Positions 29,034-39,061 are shown, counted from the stretch's first letter. The stretch: 64,000 bases of DNA from Jeotgalibacillus malaysiensis (GCA_000818095.1 CP009416.1:2836501-2900500); one strand, 5' to 3'. Translations and numbers: made by a program. Notes: a model not told the origin generated them from the sequence alone.

Positions 29034-29234
29034 TTACTTAAGACCGTATTTCTTGTTGAAGCGATCAACACGGCCGTCCGCTGCTGCGAACTTCTGACGT
29101 CCTGTGTAGAATGGATGGCATTCTGAGCATACCTCAATACGAATGTCTTCCTTAACAGAACCTGTTTCAAATTCATTACCGCAAGTACAAGTTACCTTTG
29201 CAGCTTTGTAATTTGGATGAATATCAGTTTTCAT
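29034..29234 (-). CDS. rpmE: 50S ribosomal protein L31, zinc-binding type
   Basis: 66 residues. The CxC and CSEC pairs (TCTCGNEF and [14 protein letters not shown]) mark the zinc form of L31, the one released and replaced by the zinc-free paralogue under zinc starvation. The ATG at 29234 gives the standard length and has AAGGAG at 9 nt; an ATG three codons earlier has no spacing. Confidence 0.96.
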   Translation of the reverse strand: MKTDIHPNYKAAKVTCTCGNEFETGSVKEDIRIEVCSECHPFYTGRQKFAAADGRVDRFNKKYGLK

Positions 29235-29286
29235 CTCAGTCATCTCCTTCCGCCCTGAACCATCTGGAACAGAGTAAGTATCTTAC

Positions 29287-29315
29287 ATACTAGCATGGTG
29301 CCAGTTATATTTCAA
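29287..29315 (-). promoter_or_regulatory. promoter of rpmE
   Basis: Minus strand TTGAAA (29315-29310), 17-nt spacer, TAGTAT (29292-29287). Confidence 0.65.
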
Positions 29316-29388
29316 GCACACTGCTTACATTATAGCAGGGTGAATGTTGAGTAGCAACATTGTTTTTGAAATTTGTTATCTTTCAAAC

Positions 29389-29522
29389 CGCTGCTGGTTT
29401 CCGTGGAGGGCTGCGCTTTCCTGCCCCCGGGCGGTGAGCCTCCTCAGGCTTCGCCTTGCGGGGTCTCACCTGTCCCTTCCTGGGGCGGGAGTCTACGCCC
29501 TCCACTCCAACTATCCGCTCAG
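29389..29522 (+). repeat. 125-bp structured repeat element, copy 7
   Basis: Arms GTGGAGGGC / GCCCTCCAC and AGGC-TTCG-GCCT apex. The outermost ends are less well paired. The head faces rpmE, 155 nt away. Its tail faces copy 8. Confidence 0.85.
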
Positions 29523-29577
29523 ATGATATGAAAAATCATGATCAGAAGCAGCATAAAGTATCAATTAATCATCTAGT

Positions 29578-29697
29578 GAAACGGAGCGTAAGGCGGTGAC
29601 TCCAGCGGGATATGACCGACAGCTGAGACCCCGCAGGCAAAGCCGAGGAGGCTCAGCGCGGTCCCGCGGAAAGCATCCGCCTGAAGCGCAGTGCAAC
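29578..29697 (-). repeat. 125-bp structured repeat element, copy 8 (inverted)
   Basis: Reverse orientation. It carries GCTGAG / CTCAGC in place of GGTGAG / CTCACC. The head is 40 nt from the rho stop; the tail is 55 nt from the tail of copy 7. Together they form a long inverted pair between rho and rpmE. Confidence 0.85.
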
Positions 29698-29736
29698 AGT
29701 TATATAGTCAAATACTTCAATGTAAGTCTATATAGT

Positions 29737-31011
29737 TTATGACTTACGCCCGTTCGTCTTCATTTCTTCTGTCAGGTTTTCAAAGAACTCCTGATTGGTC
29801 TTTGTCTGACGGATCTTCCGTACTAGGCGCTCGCCGAAGTCATGTGAATCAGATAGTGCACGGCGGATTGCCCATAGCTTATCCAGATGATCTTTTGTCA
29901 CAAGCAGCTCTTCTTTACGTGTACCGCTGCGGCGCACGTCAATTGCCGGGAAGATACGGCGCTCGGCCATGCTGCGGTCAAGGTGAAGTTCCATGTTACC
30001 TGTTCCTTTGAACTCTTCATAGATCACTTCATCCATACGTGAACCTGTGTCTACAAGTGCTGTTGCAAGGATTGTTAAGCTGCCGCCTTCTTCAATGTTA
30101 CGCGCAGCACCGAAGAAACGCTTCGGACGGTGGAATGCAGCCGGGTCAATACCACCTGAAAGCGTACGGCCGCTTGGCGGGATGACAAGATTGTAGGCAC
30201 GCGCAAGACGGGTAATGCTATCCATCAGGATGACTACGTCACGCTTGTGCTCAACTAAACGCATCGCACGCTCCAGTACAAGCTCTGCCACTTTAATATG
30301 ATTTTCAGGAACCTCATCAAAAGTTGAGCTGACAACGTCTGCATTTACAGAACGTTCGATATCAGTTACTTCCTCAGGACGCTCATCGATCAGCAGGACA
30401 ATCAGTTCCGCTTCAGGATGGTTTGTCGTAATTGAGTTAGCGATTTCTTTCATTAGCATGGTCTTACCTGCTTTTGGCGGGGCAACGATTAATCCACGCT
30501 GACCAAAACCAACAGGTGACACCAGGTCCATGATGCGCGTTGAAAGCTGGCGCGGCTGGTTTTCAAGCTTGATTTGGCGATCCGGGTAAAGCGGCGTCAG
30601 TGCAGGGAAATGCACGCGCTCTTTTGACGTTTCAGGATCGTCACCGTTAACTGCTTCTACATGCAGCAGTCCGAAATAACGCTCGTTTTCCTTTGGCGGT
30701 CTTACTTTACCGGAAACCTTATCACCATTTCTCAGATCAAAACGACGGATCTGTGAGGCTGAGATGTAAATATCCTCAGAGCTTGGCGAATAGTTAATCG
30801 GACGCAGGAAGCCGAAGCCTTCTGACTGAATGACTTCAAGTACGCCTTCCATGAAGAAATAGCCTTCCTGCTCAGCACGTGATTTCAGGATCGCGAAAAT
30901 TAATTCCTTTTTTGTCAGCTTGCTGTAGTAAGAAACCCGGTATTCTTTTGCGAGTTCATATAATTCTTTTAATTTCATATTGTCGAGTGACGACATTTTT
31001 AATTCTTCCAT
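29737..31011 (-). CDS. rho: transcription termination factor Rho
   Basis: 424 residues. RNA helicase hexamer. N-terminal helix bundle ([18 protein letters not shown]), cold-shock RNA-binding domain ([19 protein letters not shown]), P-loop [14 protein letters not shown] (about 181-194), [11 protein letters not shown] and Q-loop region all close to B. subtilis Rho. I take the ATG at 31011 because it gives the same N-terminal length as B. subtilis; the ribosome binding site is weak for all candidates, which may reflect autoregulation. Confidence 0.97.
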   Translation of the reverse strand: MEELKMSSLDNMKLKELYELAKEYRVSYYSKLTKKELIFAILKSRAEQEGYFFMEGVLEVIQSEGFGFLRPINYSPSSEDIYISASQIRRFDLRNGDKVSGKVRPPKENERYFGLLHVEAVNGDDPETSKERVHFPALTPLYPDRQIKLENQPRQLSTRIMDLVSPVGFGQRGLIVAPPKAGKTMLMKEIANSITTNHPEAELIVLLIDERPEEVTDIERSVNADVVSSTFDEVPENHIKVAELVLERAMRLVEHKRDVVILMDSITRLARAYNLVIPPSGRTLSGGIDPAAFHRPKRFFGAARNIEEGGSLTILATALVDTGSRMDEVIYEEFKGTGNMELHLDRSMAERRIFPAIDVRRSGTRKEELLVTKDHLDKLWAIRRALSDSHDFGERLVRKIRQTKTNQEFFENLTEEMKTNGRKS

Positions 31012-31196
31012 AAAGGACACCCACTTCTGTTATTTTAAATGCTTCTTCAGCGAATCTATTGTGCTTGAAAAATGTTTGTGAGGATAACTGGTTGAAATAG
31101 AGGTTGTGTAGCTGAAGTCATTCATTATTCTACTCTTATTTAACTGCACAATCAACGGTGAAAATTGTCGCTTGGTGAGTAGTTGTGTAACCGCTT

Positions 31197-31320
31197 TTGA
31201 TTTCCGCTTCAGGGGGGACGCTTTCCGCAGGGCCGGCGGTGAGCCTCCTCGTGCTTCGCACTGCGGGATCTCACCTGTCCGACTTCTCCTGCTGGAGTCG
31301 CCGCCTTACGCTCCAATCAA
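31197..31320 (+). repeat. 125-bp structured repeat element, copy 9
   Basis: Ends pair as TTGATT / AATCAA. The apex is GTGC-TTC-GCAC, a compensatory variant of GGC-TTC-GCC. The head faces rho, 186 nt from its start. Confidence 0.9.
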
Positions 31321-31421
31321 CGCTCAGAAATTTAATGAGCATCATCATGAAATATACGTTTAACCATGTCAGATACTTCTAAAGAAATAATACAAAAGCT
31401 AATTTAAACAATTTTCCGCTC

Positions 31422-31459
31422 TTCAGGACCAAAGTTCCTGCGAAAAGCGAAGTCCTGAA
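31422..31459. other. inverted repeat in rho upstream region
   Basis: TTCAGGAC (31422-31429) pairs with GTCCTGAA (31452-31459) with further partial pairing inside; no T-run. It may be part of the rho leader. The rest of 31321-31495 is AT-rich with nothing recognised. Confidence 0.45.
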
Positions 31460-31495
31460 CATATAGAAATTGCGTTTACTAATTTGACCAAACGA

Positions 31496-31525
31496 AAAAA
31501 CTCCAGGTTTATCATCCCGGAGCTT
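31496..31525 (-). terminator. glpX intrinsic terminator
   Basis: Minus strand AGCTCCGGG, 8-nt loop, CCTGGAGTT then TTTT, 9 nt after the glpX stop. Confidence 0.88.
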
Positions 31526-31533
31526 TTCGACGG

Positions 31534-32496
31534 TTACTTCATGACAAGGTTCGGCTTTTTCTTCAGGCTGTGTGTGCCTTTGATGAAGCGGACTGTGCCG
31601 GATTTTGCGCGCATAACGAGAGAATCGGTTTCTCCGTATGTACCTTTGAACTGAACGCCTTTTAGAAGTTCTCCATCGGTTACGCCTGTTGCTGCGAAAA
31701 TGGCATCGTCTCCGCGGACGAGGTCTTCCATACGCAGGACCTGGCTGACGTCGATATTCATTGCTTTACAGCGTTCTGCTTCTTCTTCATTTTGTGGCAG
31801 CAGGCGCCCCTGGATTTCTCCGCCAAGACATTTCAGACCAACTGCAGCAATAACACCTTCTGGCGCGCCGCCTGATCCGAAAAGAATGTCTACACCTGTC
31901 GTATCAAATGCTGTATTAATTGCGCCTGCAACGTCTCCATCACCAATCAGCTTGATGCGGGCACCTGCTGCACGCAGTTCTTCGATAATTTTCGCATGAC
32001 GATCACGATTTAAAATCGTAGCTACGACATCTTCAATATCTTTATTTTTTGCTTTTGCTACTGCTCTCAGGTTATCAATAACCGGTGCGTTAATATCAAT
32101 GCAGCCTACTGCTTCCGGTCCGACTGCGATTTTGTCCATGTACATATCAGGTGCATTCAGCAGATTGCCGTGATCCGCTACCGCAAGAACCGCAAGTGCA
32201 TTCCAGCCGCCTGACGCGACAATGTTTGTGCCTTCTAAAGGATCGACTGCTACGTCGAGACGTGGACCGTAACCTGTACCAAGTTTTTCCCCAATATAAA
32301 GCATTGGTGCTTCATCCATTTCACCTTCACCGATGACAACTGTACCCTTCATCGGAATTGTGTCGAATACATCGCGCATGGCAGTGGTTGCTGCATCGTC
32401 TGCTTCATTTTTCAAACCGCGACCCATCCATCTTGCTGATGATAATGCTGCTGCTTCTGTAACCCGTACAAGCTCCATTGATAAACTGCGTTCCAT
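31534..32496 (-). CDS. glpX: fructose-1,6-bisphosphatase class II
   Basis: 320 residues, GlpX family. Metal ligands in [11 protein letters not shown] (about 53-63) and DPLEGTN (about 88-94). Removes the 1-phosphate in gluconeogenesis. The ATG at 32496 ([11 protein letters not shown]) has GGGG at 9 nt and matches family N-termini. It follows murA after about 70 nt, with no terminator between. Confidence 0.94.
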   Translation of the reverse strand: MERSLSMELVRVTEAAALSSARWMGRGLKNEADDAATTAMRDVFDTIPMKGTVVIGEGEMDEAPMLYIGEKLGTGYGPRLDVAVDPLEGTNIVASGGWNALAVLAVADHGNLLNAPDMYMDKIAVGPEAVGCIDINAPVIDNLRAVAKAKNKDIEDVVATILNRDRHAKIIEELRAAGARIKLIGDGDVAGAINTAFDTTGVDILFGSGGAPEGVIAAVGLKCLGGEIQGRLLPQNEEEAERCKAMNIDVSQVLRMEDLVRGDDAIFAATGVTDGELLKGVQFKGTYGETDSLVMRAKSGTVRFIKGTHSLKKKPNLVMK

Positions 32497-32569
32497 GTCA
32501 TTCATCCCCTCATGATTTGTCATGAATCAGTATAACACATTATTTTTCATTATGACATACTATTTAAAT

Positions 32570-33856
32570 TTATGCGTTGTTAACTTGTTCGAGTTCTTCC
32601 ATAGACATCTCTTCACGCCAGATCACTGCACCAAGGCCTGACAGCTTTTCGATGAGATCACTGTATCCGCGGTCAATATGCTCAAGTCCTGTTACTTCAG
32701 TGATCCCTTCAGCCATTAAGCCGGCAATCACTAGCGCCGCTCCTGCACGCAGGTCAGATGCCTTTACGCGAGCCCCCTGTAGCACAGATGGTCCATAGAC
32801 AATTGCTGCACGACCTTCCGTCTTAATGTTGGCGTTCATTCTCTTTAATTCATCAATATGCTTAAAGCGCGCTGAATAAATGGTGTCAGTGACCATTGAT
32901 GTTCCGTGAATTTTCGTCATTAGTGACGTCATTGGCTGCTGCAGATCGGTTGGGAATCCCGGATAGACCAGCGTCTGAATATCAATTGACTTCAGATTCT
33001 CAGACTTTCCGATATAGACATCCTCATCACCGATTTCTACAGGAACACCCATTTCACGCAGCTTTGCAATTAATGATTCGACATGAAGCGGAATCACATT
33101 ATTGATCGTTACGCCTTCGCCTGCTGCCGCTGCTAAAATCATAAAGGTACCTGCTTCAATGCGGTCAGGAATAATGGTGTGACGCGTGCCGTGAAGCTCA
33201 TCAACACCTTCGATTCTAATCACATTCGTTCCTGCACCTTTAATTTTTGCACCCATATTGCTTAGCAGTGTCGCAACATCGATAATTTCAGGCTCTTTTG
33301 CCGCATTTTCAATGATTGTCTGACCCTTCGCTCTGACGGCTGCTAGCATGATGTTGATCGTTGCACCTACGCTGACGACGTCTAAATAAATGCGTGCACC
33401 TTTTAGTTCATCTGCACGCAGATACAGTGCACCCTGCTCATTTGTCACAGTGGCACCGAGCGCTTCAAAGCCTTTAATGTGCTGATCGATCGGACGTGGT
33501 CCAAGGTAGCATCCGCCTGGCAGACCGATTGCTGCTTTTTTGAATTTCCCAAGCATTGCGCCCATCAGATAATAAGAAGCACGCAGCTTTTTCACGCGTC
33601 CGTTTGGTAATGGCATTGCAACCATACCTTCAGGATTCACATGCATTTCGCCATCTTCAAATTCAACAGTGCCGCCAATTTCCTCTAGCAGCGCTTTTAG
33701 CGTATGAACATCAGATATATCAGGTAAACCTTCAATAATCGTTGGTGTATCTGCAAGGATTGTTGCAGGAATCAGCGCAACCGCACTATTTTTCGCACCG
33801 CTGACTTTAATTTTACCTTTAAGGGGATTGCCCCCTTCAATTTTCAATTTCTCCAT
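32570..33856 (-). CDS. murA: UDP-N-acetylglucosamine 1-carboxyvinyltransferase (second copy type, MurZ/MurAB)
   Basis: 428 residues. First committed step of peptidoglycan synthesis. [10 protein letters not shown] near the N-terminus, and the loop [13 protein letters not shown] (about 112-124) with the Cys attacked by fosfomycin. The neighbours glpX, transaldolase and fba mark it as the paralogue that Bacillus calls murAB/murZ rather than the one near the atp operon. AAGGAG ahead of the ATG. Confidence 0.95.
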   Translation of the reverse strand: MEKLKIEGGNPLKGKIKVSGAKNSAVALIPATILADTPTIIEGLPDISDVHTLKALLEEIGGTVEFEDGEMHVNPEGMVAMPLPNGRVKKLRASYYLMGAMLGKFKKAAIGLPGGCYLGPRPIDQHIKGFEALGATVTNEQGALYLRADELKGARIYLDVVSVGATINIMLAAVRAKGQTIIENAAKEPEIIDVATLLSNMGAKIKGAGTNVIRIEGVDELHGTRHTIIPDRIEAGTFMILAAAAGEGVTINNVIPLHVESLIAKLREMGVPVEIGDEDVYIGKSENLKSIDIQTLVYPGFPTDLQQPMTSLMTKIHGTSMVTDTIYSARFKHIDELKRMNANIKTEGRAAIVYGPSVLQGARVKASDLRAGAALVIAGLMAEGITEVTGLEHIDRGYSDLIEKLSGLGAVIWREEMSMEELEQVNNA

Positions 33857-33943
33857 TGATTGAAGCTCCTTCCGAACCAGCTCTTTTATGTCTTTTTATG
33901 ATGTGTATTTCCAGCTGAATCATGTGTGAAGGAAGCAGGATTT

Positions 33944-34588
33944 TTATGCTTTACGATTATTCCAGTCATTAAGAAATGCTTCAATTCCCGCTTCCGTAAG
34001 TGGATGTTTAAATAATTGGTGTAACACTTTTGATGGACAAGTTGCGATATGCGCACCATTTAGTGCAGCCTGTGTCACGTGCATTGGGTGACGGATTGAT
34101 GCTGCAATGATTTCTGACTTAATGTCATGCATAATGAACATTTCAGAAATTGTGCTGATCAGATCCATTCCATCGTGACCAATATCATCAAGGCGGCCAA
34201 GGAACGGCGATACATATGATGCACCTGCGCGCGCTGCCATCAGTGCCTGATTCGCACTGAAAATCAGCGTCACATTTGTTTTGATGCCTTCTTTAGCAAA
34301 TGCCGCAGTTGCTTTCAGTCCATCAGGTGTCATGGGGACTTTAACGGTGATATTCGGTGCGATTGCAGCCAGTTCCTTACCTTCTCTGATCATACCTTCT
34401 GCATCAAGAGAAATGACTTCTGCGCTGACTGAACCGTCTACAAGTGAGGTGATTTCCTTCAGGCGGTCGTGAAACGAAATGCCTTCTTTCGCTACGAGTG
34501 ACGGATTTGTTGTAACACCGTCGATAATCCCCCAGCTGTGTGCTTCTTTGATCTCATCCATATTTGCAGTGTCAATGAAAAATTTCAA
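33944..34588 (-). CDS. transaldolase / fructose-6-phosphate aldolase family (MipB/TalC type)
   Basis: 214 residues, the small transaldolase subfamily. [24 protein letters not shown] and the Schiff-base Lys in NITVKVPMT (about 83) are clear. In B. subtilis the equivalent gene (ywjH) is transaldolase of the pentose phosphate pathway. The start is TTG, with AAAGGATGG upstream; no ATG is available nearby. First gene of a tal-murA-glpX unit. Confidence 0.92.
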   Translation of the reverse strand: MKFFIDTANMDEIKEAHSWGIIDGVTTNPSLVAKEGISFHDRLKEITSLVDGSVSAEVISLDAEGMIREGKELAAIAPNITVKVPMTPDGLKATAAFAKEGIKTNVTLIFSANQALMAARAGASYVSPFLGRLDDIGHDGMDLISTISEMFIMHDIKSEIIAASIRHPMHVTQAALNGAHIATCPSKVLHQLFKHPLTEAGIEAFLNDWNNRKA

Positions 34589-34632
34589 TGTGATCCCATC
34601 CTTTGTATGTAGTTTGGTGGTGCAGCTGAATC

Positions 34633-34757
34633 GTTGATCTGCGTGGATGGCACTCGCTTTCCGCGGCCGCGCGGTGAGCCTCCTCGAGCTCCGCTCTGCG
34701 GGGTCTCACCTGTCGCTTCTCCGCCGCAGGAGTCTCGCACCATCCACTCCGATCAAC
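34633..34757 (+). repeat. 125-bp structured repeat element, copy 10
   Basis: Ends GTTGATC / GATCAAC, next arm GTGGATGG / CCATCCAC, apex GAGC-TCC-GCTC, each a compensatory variant. The head faces the transaldolase start, 44 nt away. Confidence 0.92.
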
Positions 34758-34937
34758 TCAGTGTGACCTAGATAAATTTTAATTACTAACTAATGTAACA
34801 ATTTTCTTTCATTTAAAAAAGATAATTTTCCAATGTGTAACCAAATAGTCAATACAGCATTTATGTTTGGAAACAACAATGCTGGTCATATCCATAAAAA
34901 TTTTTCCTTTGTAAAAGTCCATCGAAATACTTTCACA
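34758..34937. other. AT-rich spacer between two inverted repeat copies
   Basis: No gene recognised. Minus strand TTGACT (about 34856-34851) could be a -35 for the transaldolase operon, but the -10 (AAAATT) is poor. Confidence 0.4.
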
Positions 34938-35064
34938 GCTGATCATTCTCGCTGCAGGGGGCGACTCCTGCGGCAGGAAGGGACAGGTGAGACAAAGCAT
35001 GGCGAAGCCTGCTGGCTCACCGCCCGGCCGCGGAAAGCGTCCCCCTGAAGCGGAAATGATCAGC
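34938..35064 (-). repeat. 125-bp structured repeat element, copy 11 (inverted)
   Basis: Ends GCTGATCATT / AATGATCAGC (10 bp). Reverse orientation. The head lies 26 nt from the fba terminator; the tail faces the tail of copy 10 across 180 nt. Confidence 0.92.
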
Positions 35065-35089
35065 CCGCTTTAGCAGGGAAAAATATTTA

Positions 35090-35165
35090 AAAAAGGCCGG
35101 CTCAAAAAACGGTTGGGCTGCTTATTGTTGGATAAGCAGCCTGCCTGTTTGTGAGCCAGCCTCTT
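35090..35165 (-). terminator. two-level intrinsic terminator of fba
   Basis: Outer stem AGGCTGGCTCA / TGAGCCGGCCT with T-run, enclosing GGCTGCTTAT / ATAAGCAGCC. The nested form is unusual but strong. Confidence 0.88.
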
Positions 35166-35207
35166 TTGATATGACTCAATTTCTACCCCATGAAACCGAG
35201 TGACGAG

Positions 35208-36065
35208 TTACGCTTTGTTTGATGAACCGAATTCACGCATTTTGCCGATTACTGTTTCTTTAATCACTTCACGCGCTGGTCCAAGATATTTACGTGGATC
35301 ATATACTTCTGAGTCAGCAGCAAGTACTTCACGTACTTTCTTCGCTGATGCAATTTGGTTTTCTGTGTTCACGTTGATTTTAGCTGTTCCGTAAGAGATC
35401 GCTTTTTGGATGTCTTTTGTCGGAATGCCTGTACCGCCGTGAAGAACGATTGGTACGCCTGCTTCGTTACCGATCTGCTCCATTTCCTTGAATCCAAGGT
35501 TCGGTTCGCCTTTGTAAGGGCCGTGAACTGATCCAAGTGCTGGTGCAAGTGTATCGATACCTGTGCGTTCTACTAGTTCTTTACATTCTTTAGGATCTGC
35601 GTAGATCACGCCATCAGCAACCACGTCATCTTCCTGGCCGCCTACAACGCCAAGCTCAGCTTCTACTGAAACACCTTTAGCGTGTGCGTATTCAACAACT
35701 TTAGAAGTTACTTCCACGTTATCTTCGAAAGGACCGTGAGAAGCATCAATCATTACAGATGTGAAACCTGCATCGATTGCTTCTTTACACTTGTCAAAGC
35801 TTGATCCGTGGTCAAGGTGAATTGCTACTGGTACAGTAATGTTTAAGTCTTCAAGAAGACCTTCAACCATTTTCACCACAGTTTTAAATCCGCTCATGTA
35901 GCGGGCAGCACCTTCAGAAACACCAAGAATAACAGGTGATTTTTCTTCTTCAGCAGCCTGAAGAATCGCCTGTGTAAATTCAAGGTTATTCAGGTTGAAC
36001 TGACCTACTGCATAGCCCCCATCCTTCGCTTTGTTCAGCATATCTGTCATTGATACTAATGGCAT
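35208..36065 (-). CDS. fba: fructose-bisphosphate aldolase class II
   Basis: 285 residues. Zinc-dependent aldolase of glycolysis. [11 protein letters not shown] (about 80-90), [10 protein letters not shown] and LHGGTGIP (zinc and substrate residues) are present. The ATG at 36065 ([10 protein letters not shown]) has AAAGGAGG 8 nt upstream; the open frame runs 14 codons further without support. Confidence 0.96.
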   Translation of the reverse strand: MPLVSMTDMLNKAKDGGYAVGQFNLNNLEFTQAILQAAEEEKSPVILGVSEGAARYMSGFKTVVKMVEGLLEDLNITVPVAIHLDHGSSFDKCKEAIDAGFTSVMIDASHGPFEDNVEVTSKVVEYAHAKGVSVEAELGVVGGQEDDVVADGVIYADPKECKELVERTGIDTLAPALGSVHGPYKGEPNLGFKEMEQIGNEAGVPIVLHGGTGIPTKDIQKAISYGTAKINVNTENQIASAKKVREVLAADSEVYDPRKYLGPAREVIKETVIGKMREFGSSNKA

Positions 36066-36182
36066 AATTAGTTCCTCCTTTAAATAAACGGCATAGCTTC
36101 TGCACAACCATTTTCTCTAGTATCATACCAAACGTTTTCGTATTTTACCATGCCAGCCGCTCATCTTTTAAAATTAGACGTG

Positions 36183-36542
36183 CTAATTTGCCTTTATATG
36201 CTCTTTTACGAGGTTTCTAATATCCTGAATGTCAAAAGGCTTCGTGATGTGTGTAAGCGCTCCCAAAGATTCTGCCTCCTGAATCATGCCGAGTTCACCA
36301 TAGGCTGTCATAATGATCACCTTTATTTCGGTTTCCTCTTCTTTCATTCTCCGTAAGATTTCAATGCCATCCATTCCCGGAATTTTCATATCAAGCAGGA
36401 CAAGATCCGGTTCTTCTTTTAAAAGCGCCAGTGCCTCAAGACCATTCGCCGCCTGAAATGTCTGGTACCCCTCTTTTTCAAGAATTTCATTCAGCAAAAT
36501 CCTTATGCCAAATTGATCATCTACAATCAGTACTTTTTCCAC
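36183..36542 (-). CDS. spo0F: sporulation phosphorelay response regulator Spo0F
   Basis: 119-residue single receiver domain. Accepts phosphate from KinA-type kinases and passes it to Spo0B. The acidic pair is in LIVDDQ (residues 8-9), the phosphorylated Asp in [11 protein letters not shown] (about 51), Thr in IIMTAYGE (about 79), Lys in ITKPFD (about 101). The start is GTG at 36542 with AGAGG 8 nt upstream; a GTG three codons earlier has no spacing. Preceded by a sigma-H promoter and a Spo0A box. Confidence 0.96.
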   Translation of the reverse strand: MEKVLIVDDQFGIRILLNEILEKEGYQTFQAANGLEALALLKEEPDLVLLDMKIPGMDGIEILRRMKEEETEIKVIIMTAYGELGMIQEAESLGALTHITKPFDIQDIRNLVKEHIKAN

Positions 36543-36653
36543 ATTCCACACCTCTTTTTTGTGATACCCAACCCACCCAGGTTCGCTTTATATGTATACT
36601 TTCTAATCATAGAGCAATGCGCTCCGTTTCTCAATGAGCCCTTATTATGGTAC

Positions 36654-36680
36654 ATTCAACACAAACAGATGAGTTCCTTC
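36654..36680 (-). promoter_or_regulatory. sigma-H type promoter of spo0F
   Basis: Minus strand GAAGGAACT (36680-36672), 11-nt spacer, GTTGAAT (36660-36654), against the sigma-H pattern RnAGGAWWW and RnnGAAT. It lies 112 nt ahead of the start codon. Confidence 0.7.
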
Positions 36681-36708
36681 ATATTAAAGAAGAAACCGTT
36701 TGCGCTTT

Positions 36709-36715
36709 TTCGACA
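36709..36715 (-). promoter_or_regulatory. Spo0A box upstream of spo0F
   Basis: Minus strand TTTGTCGAA contains a perfect TGTCGAA 0A box, 28 nt upstream of the sigma-H -35. B. subtilis spo0F is likewise controlled by Spo0A~P and sigma-H. Confidence 0.7.
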
Positions 36716-36748
36716 AAAATGTGTAAATCGATTGAAAGGATGACAAAG

Positions 36749-37270
36749 ATGCTTAAAATGTTTACGACGCAGCTGACCGGATTATTTGGCAGACTGCAGT
36801 CTAAAGAAGAGATGGAAATTGAAAATGCTGCCCGTCTGTTAGCGCAGGCTACAGTTGGGGACGGCTCGATTTATATAAAAGGATTCGGTGAAATGGCCGG
36901 TGTCGCTGCTGAAGCGCTGCAGGGTGAGGAGCCGCTTGAGGGTGTGCGTGAACTGCAGAATAATATAGCTGGATTGACAGTTGCTGACCGCGTATTGCTC
37001 GTGACAAGAAGAACAACTGATCCGCAGGCACTCAGTTTTGCAGAAAAGCTGATGGAAGCCGAGATTCCTTTTGCAGTGATTGCAGGAAAGGTAAAGGATG
37101 CTGAAGGCGATCTTGAGGAAAAAGCGGATTCTTTTCTGAATACGCAAACTGTACGCGGCATGCTGCCTGATGAAACGGGCGGGCGATTCGGCTTCCCTTC
37201 ACTGATGGCCGCACTGTATCTGTATCACGGTGTAAAGTTTGTGCTGGATGAGATTCTAGAGGATTATTGA
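36749..37270 (+). CDS. ywjG: DUF2529 family protein
   Basis: 173 residues, function unknown. MLKMFTTQLTGLFGRLQ start, GDGSIYIKGFGEM and LLVTRRTTDPQALSFAEKL suggest a sugar-isomerase-like (SIS) fold. Divergent from spo0F as in B. subtilis. The ATG at 36749 has AAAGGA 8 nt upstream; the open frame continues 34 codons upstream across the spo0F promoter, which I take as chance. Confidence 0.88.
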   Translation: MLKMFTTQLTGLFGRLQSKEEMEIENAARLLAQATVGDGSIYIKGFGEMAGVAAEALQGEEPLEGVRELQNNIAGLTVADRVLLVTRRTTDPQALSFAEKLMEAEIPFAVIAGKVKDAEGDLEEKADSFLNTQTVRGMLPDETGGRFGFPSLMAALYLYHGVKFVLDEILEDY

Positions 37271-37282
37271 TTTACCTTAAAG

Positions 37283-37317
37283 CCCCGGCTGCTGGATTGA
37301 TAGCGGCCGGGGTTTTT
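37283..37317 (+). terminator. ywjG intrinsic terminator
   Basis: CCCCGGC pairs with GCCGGGG across a 16-nt loop, then TTTTT. Confidence 0.88.
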
Positions 37318-37370
37318 ATATTTGCGTGGAATGTCCGGGCATGAATGGCGGACGGGTGTGGGCGTGAGGA

Positions 37371-37576
37371 ATTCCTTCATTTGAAGAGTTTTTCACTCAA
37401 TTTGATTTTTATTCGTTCATTCTGGCTAGTGGATTCCTTCAATTTTGCTATTGATTACTTCATTTCAGTTCAGATCATTGTAATTACATCATCATTAAGA
37501 TTAATTCCATCAACTCAGAACAGATTCCCTTCAACACCAACTCCGATTCCATCAGCCTACATCACTCCCTTTCAGG
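37371..37576. repeat. 21-nt-pitch array, ATTCCTTCAA type, copy C1
   Basis: TCA of the core ATTCCWTCA lies at 37377, 37397, 37417, 37439, 37460 and, after a 29-nt step, 37489, 37510, 37531, 37552 and 37572 (pitch 20-22). It lies between the ywjG terminator and the convergent NERD gene, whose last codons it overlaps. Confidence 0.85.
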
Positions 37577-38530
37577 CTGTTGCCTGTAATATTTAGTTCC
37601 TTTTGTTTTACCAGTGACCGATACGCTCATACCATTTACCATTCTTCTGACCTGCTGGTTATGTTCAATCAGAAAAAACTGCCTGATATCTTTATTGGTG
37701 AGACCTTCTCCTTTTAAGATAAACAGTTCTTCGAGTGCACTGTGATGAGCTTGATCTGATATTGCCCGGCAGGATTGGCACTCCCACTTACTTTTATACT
37801 TCATCTTCATGCCAAATGTCTGACACGCTGGACATTCAACACCCATGTTGAAGTCATGAAATTGCAGGCCATAACGGTTTAGCCAGTGAGATTCCAATTC
37901 TTCATTTGCTGCGATCAGTGATGTAGCAATTTTTTTGACTTGACTCTGGTTAATCTTTTTTGTCGGGATTGCAGCTATTCTTTTTTGGATATGGGATTGA
38001 AGTGCTTCAGCGGGTATCACGTTTTGCAGTATATGAGGGGTTTTAGATTGGATGATGGTGCGGCTGTTTGACATGACAATTAATGGAATGACAGGCAGGG
38101 CGGGAAGTTTGTTCTTTTTAAGGAAAGCTGTGAGCTGATGTTTTTGCCTATCTGTTTGTAAATGAAAGTCTTTGAATGCTTCTGTTACGCCGTTATGAGT
38201 GCGGATCACCTGTTGAAAGTCGGTTTTAAATTCAAGAGACCCGGCTATATTTTTTACTTCAATGATAATAATTGCGTTAGAAAAAATCAAGGTTGAATCG
38301 ATTTGAAAATAGTGAAGTTCCCCTTTTAAACGAAGGTTGTGAAGAATGAGGTGCGGTGGATCAATAAAGCTCAGATGGTAGTCAAGACCTGTCTCACCCT
38401 TATGCCCGGCGGCAAGTGTAGCTAATTGGCGCTGGATGTCCGGATATTTCGGGTGAAATGGCTTTAGTCTTTTTGCGATGACCTCTAATGATTTTATATG
38501 TTGGGGGACAGCCTGGGGTTTAATGATCAA
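37562..38530 (-). CDS. NERD-domain protein with C-terminal zinc ribbon
   Basis: 322 residues. The nuclease-related domain (about 30-150) has the PD-(D/E)xK-like pattern: Glu in GHKGETGL, Asp in FQIDSTLIF and IIIIEVKNIAG. A CxxC...CxxC zinc ribbon (ECPACQTFG, ECQSCRA) lies at about 230-265. NERD proteins are thought to act on DNA or nucleic acid, but no pathway is established. TTG start with GGAGG 7 nt upstream. Not part of the B. subtilis order here. Confidence 0.85.
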   Translation of the reverse strand: MIIKPQAVPQHIKSLEVIAKRLKPFHPKYPDIQRQLATLAAGHKGETGLDYHLSFIDPPHLILHNLRLKGELHYFQIDSTLIFSNAIIIIEVKNIAGSLEFKTDFQQVIRTHNGVTEAFKDFHLQTDRQKHQLTAFLKKNKLPALPVIPLIVMSNSRTIIQSKTPHILQNVIPAEALQSHIQKRIAAIPTKKINQSQVKKIATSLIAANEELESHWLNRYGLQFHDFNMGVECPACQTFGMKMKYKSKWECQSCRAISDQAHHSALEELFILKGEGLTNKDIRQFFLIEHNQQVRRMVNGMSVSVTGKTKGTKYYRQQPERE

Positions 38531-38545
38531 ATTATTTCCTCCGTT

Positions 38546-39061
38546 TCAGTATGCGAAGAATGAGCCAATTGGGATCAGAAGAAAACTCGTATAGATTGAT
38601 ATCCATTTGATTGCTGTAAAAAATGGCGCAATTGTTGCGAATAAATCGAGTGTGTCAGGATAAGCATTCATTACTAGTGATGTGCTGAGATTCTCCAGGT
38701 AATCAAAGATCAAACCAAATAACGGCAGCAGAATCACCCACCTCCATTTTGGCTTGCGAAGCGGTTTGAAAAGCAGACCGACTGTAGTGGTTAAAAACAG
38801 AAAATAGGCAATTGGCCAAACGACATCGAACGTATAGCGAGCCCGAATATAGTACGACCGCCCCTCTTCTCCGTATGTCTCAGCAATTGAGTAAAGTGTA
38901 GCTGGTGAATAGAAAAAAGAACTGTCCGGAGACTCCGAAGTTCCGGTTATACGCGAAGACTCTGCAGCTTCATTCGGCAAAATGAACCCTAAAAAAGCAC
39001 CGAAGATAATTAGAGAAACGAGCCATGTTTTCCAGTTAGACCATTCGTACAGCTTCTGCAT
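38546..39061 (-). CDS. membrane protein of unknown function
   Basis: 171 residues with about four membrane helices (about 12-28, 78-98, 108-126, 144-168). A short extracytoplasmic stretch rich in Ser and Glu follows helix 1. DYLENLSTSLVM in the middle is the most distinctive segment. I do not recognise the family. It precedes the NERD gene by 15 nt and probably shares its transcript. The ATG at 39061 has GGAGG 8 nt upstream. Confidence 0.75.
   Translation of the reverse strand: MQKLYEWSNWKTWLVSLIIFGAFLGFILPNEAAESSRITGTSESPDSSFFYSPATLYSIAETYGEEGRSYYIRARYTFDVVWPIAYFLFLTTTVGLLFKPLRKPKWRWVILLPLFGLIFDYLENLSTSLVMNAYPDTLDLFATIAPFFTAIKWISIYTSFLLIPIGSFFAY

Noticed and set aside
34809-35000. 63-codon minus-strand frame starting inside repeat copy 11
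   Set aside because: The first third is repeat sequence, there is no binding site, and the rest is AT-rich spacer.
36647-36748. 34-codon N-terminal extension of ywjG
   Set aside because: It runs over the spo0F promoter and Spo0A box and has no binding site; the start at 36749 matches the family.
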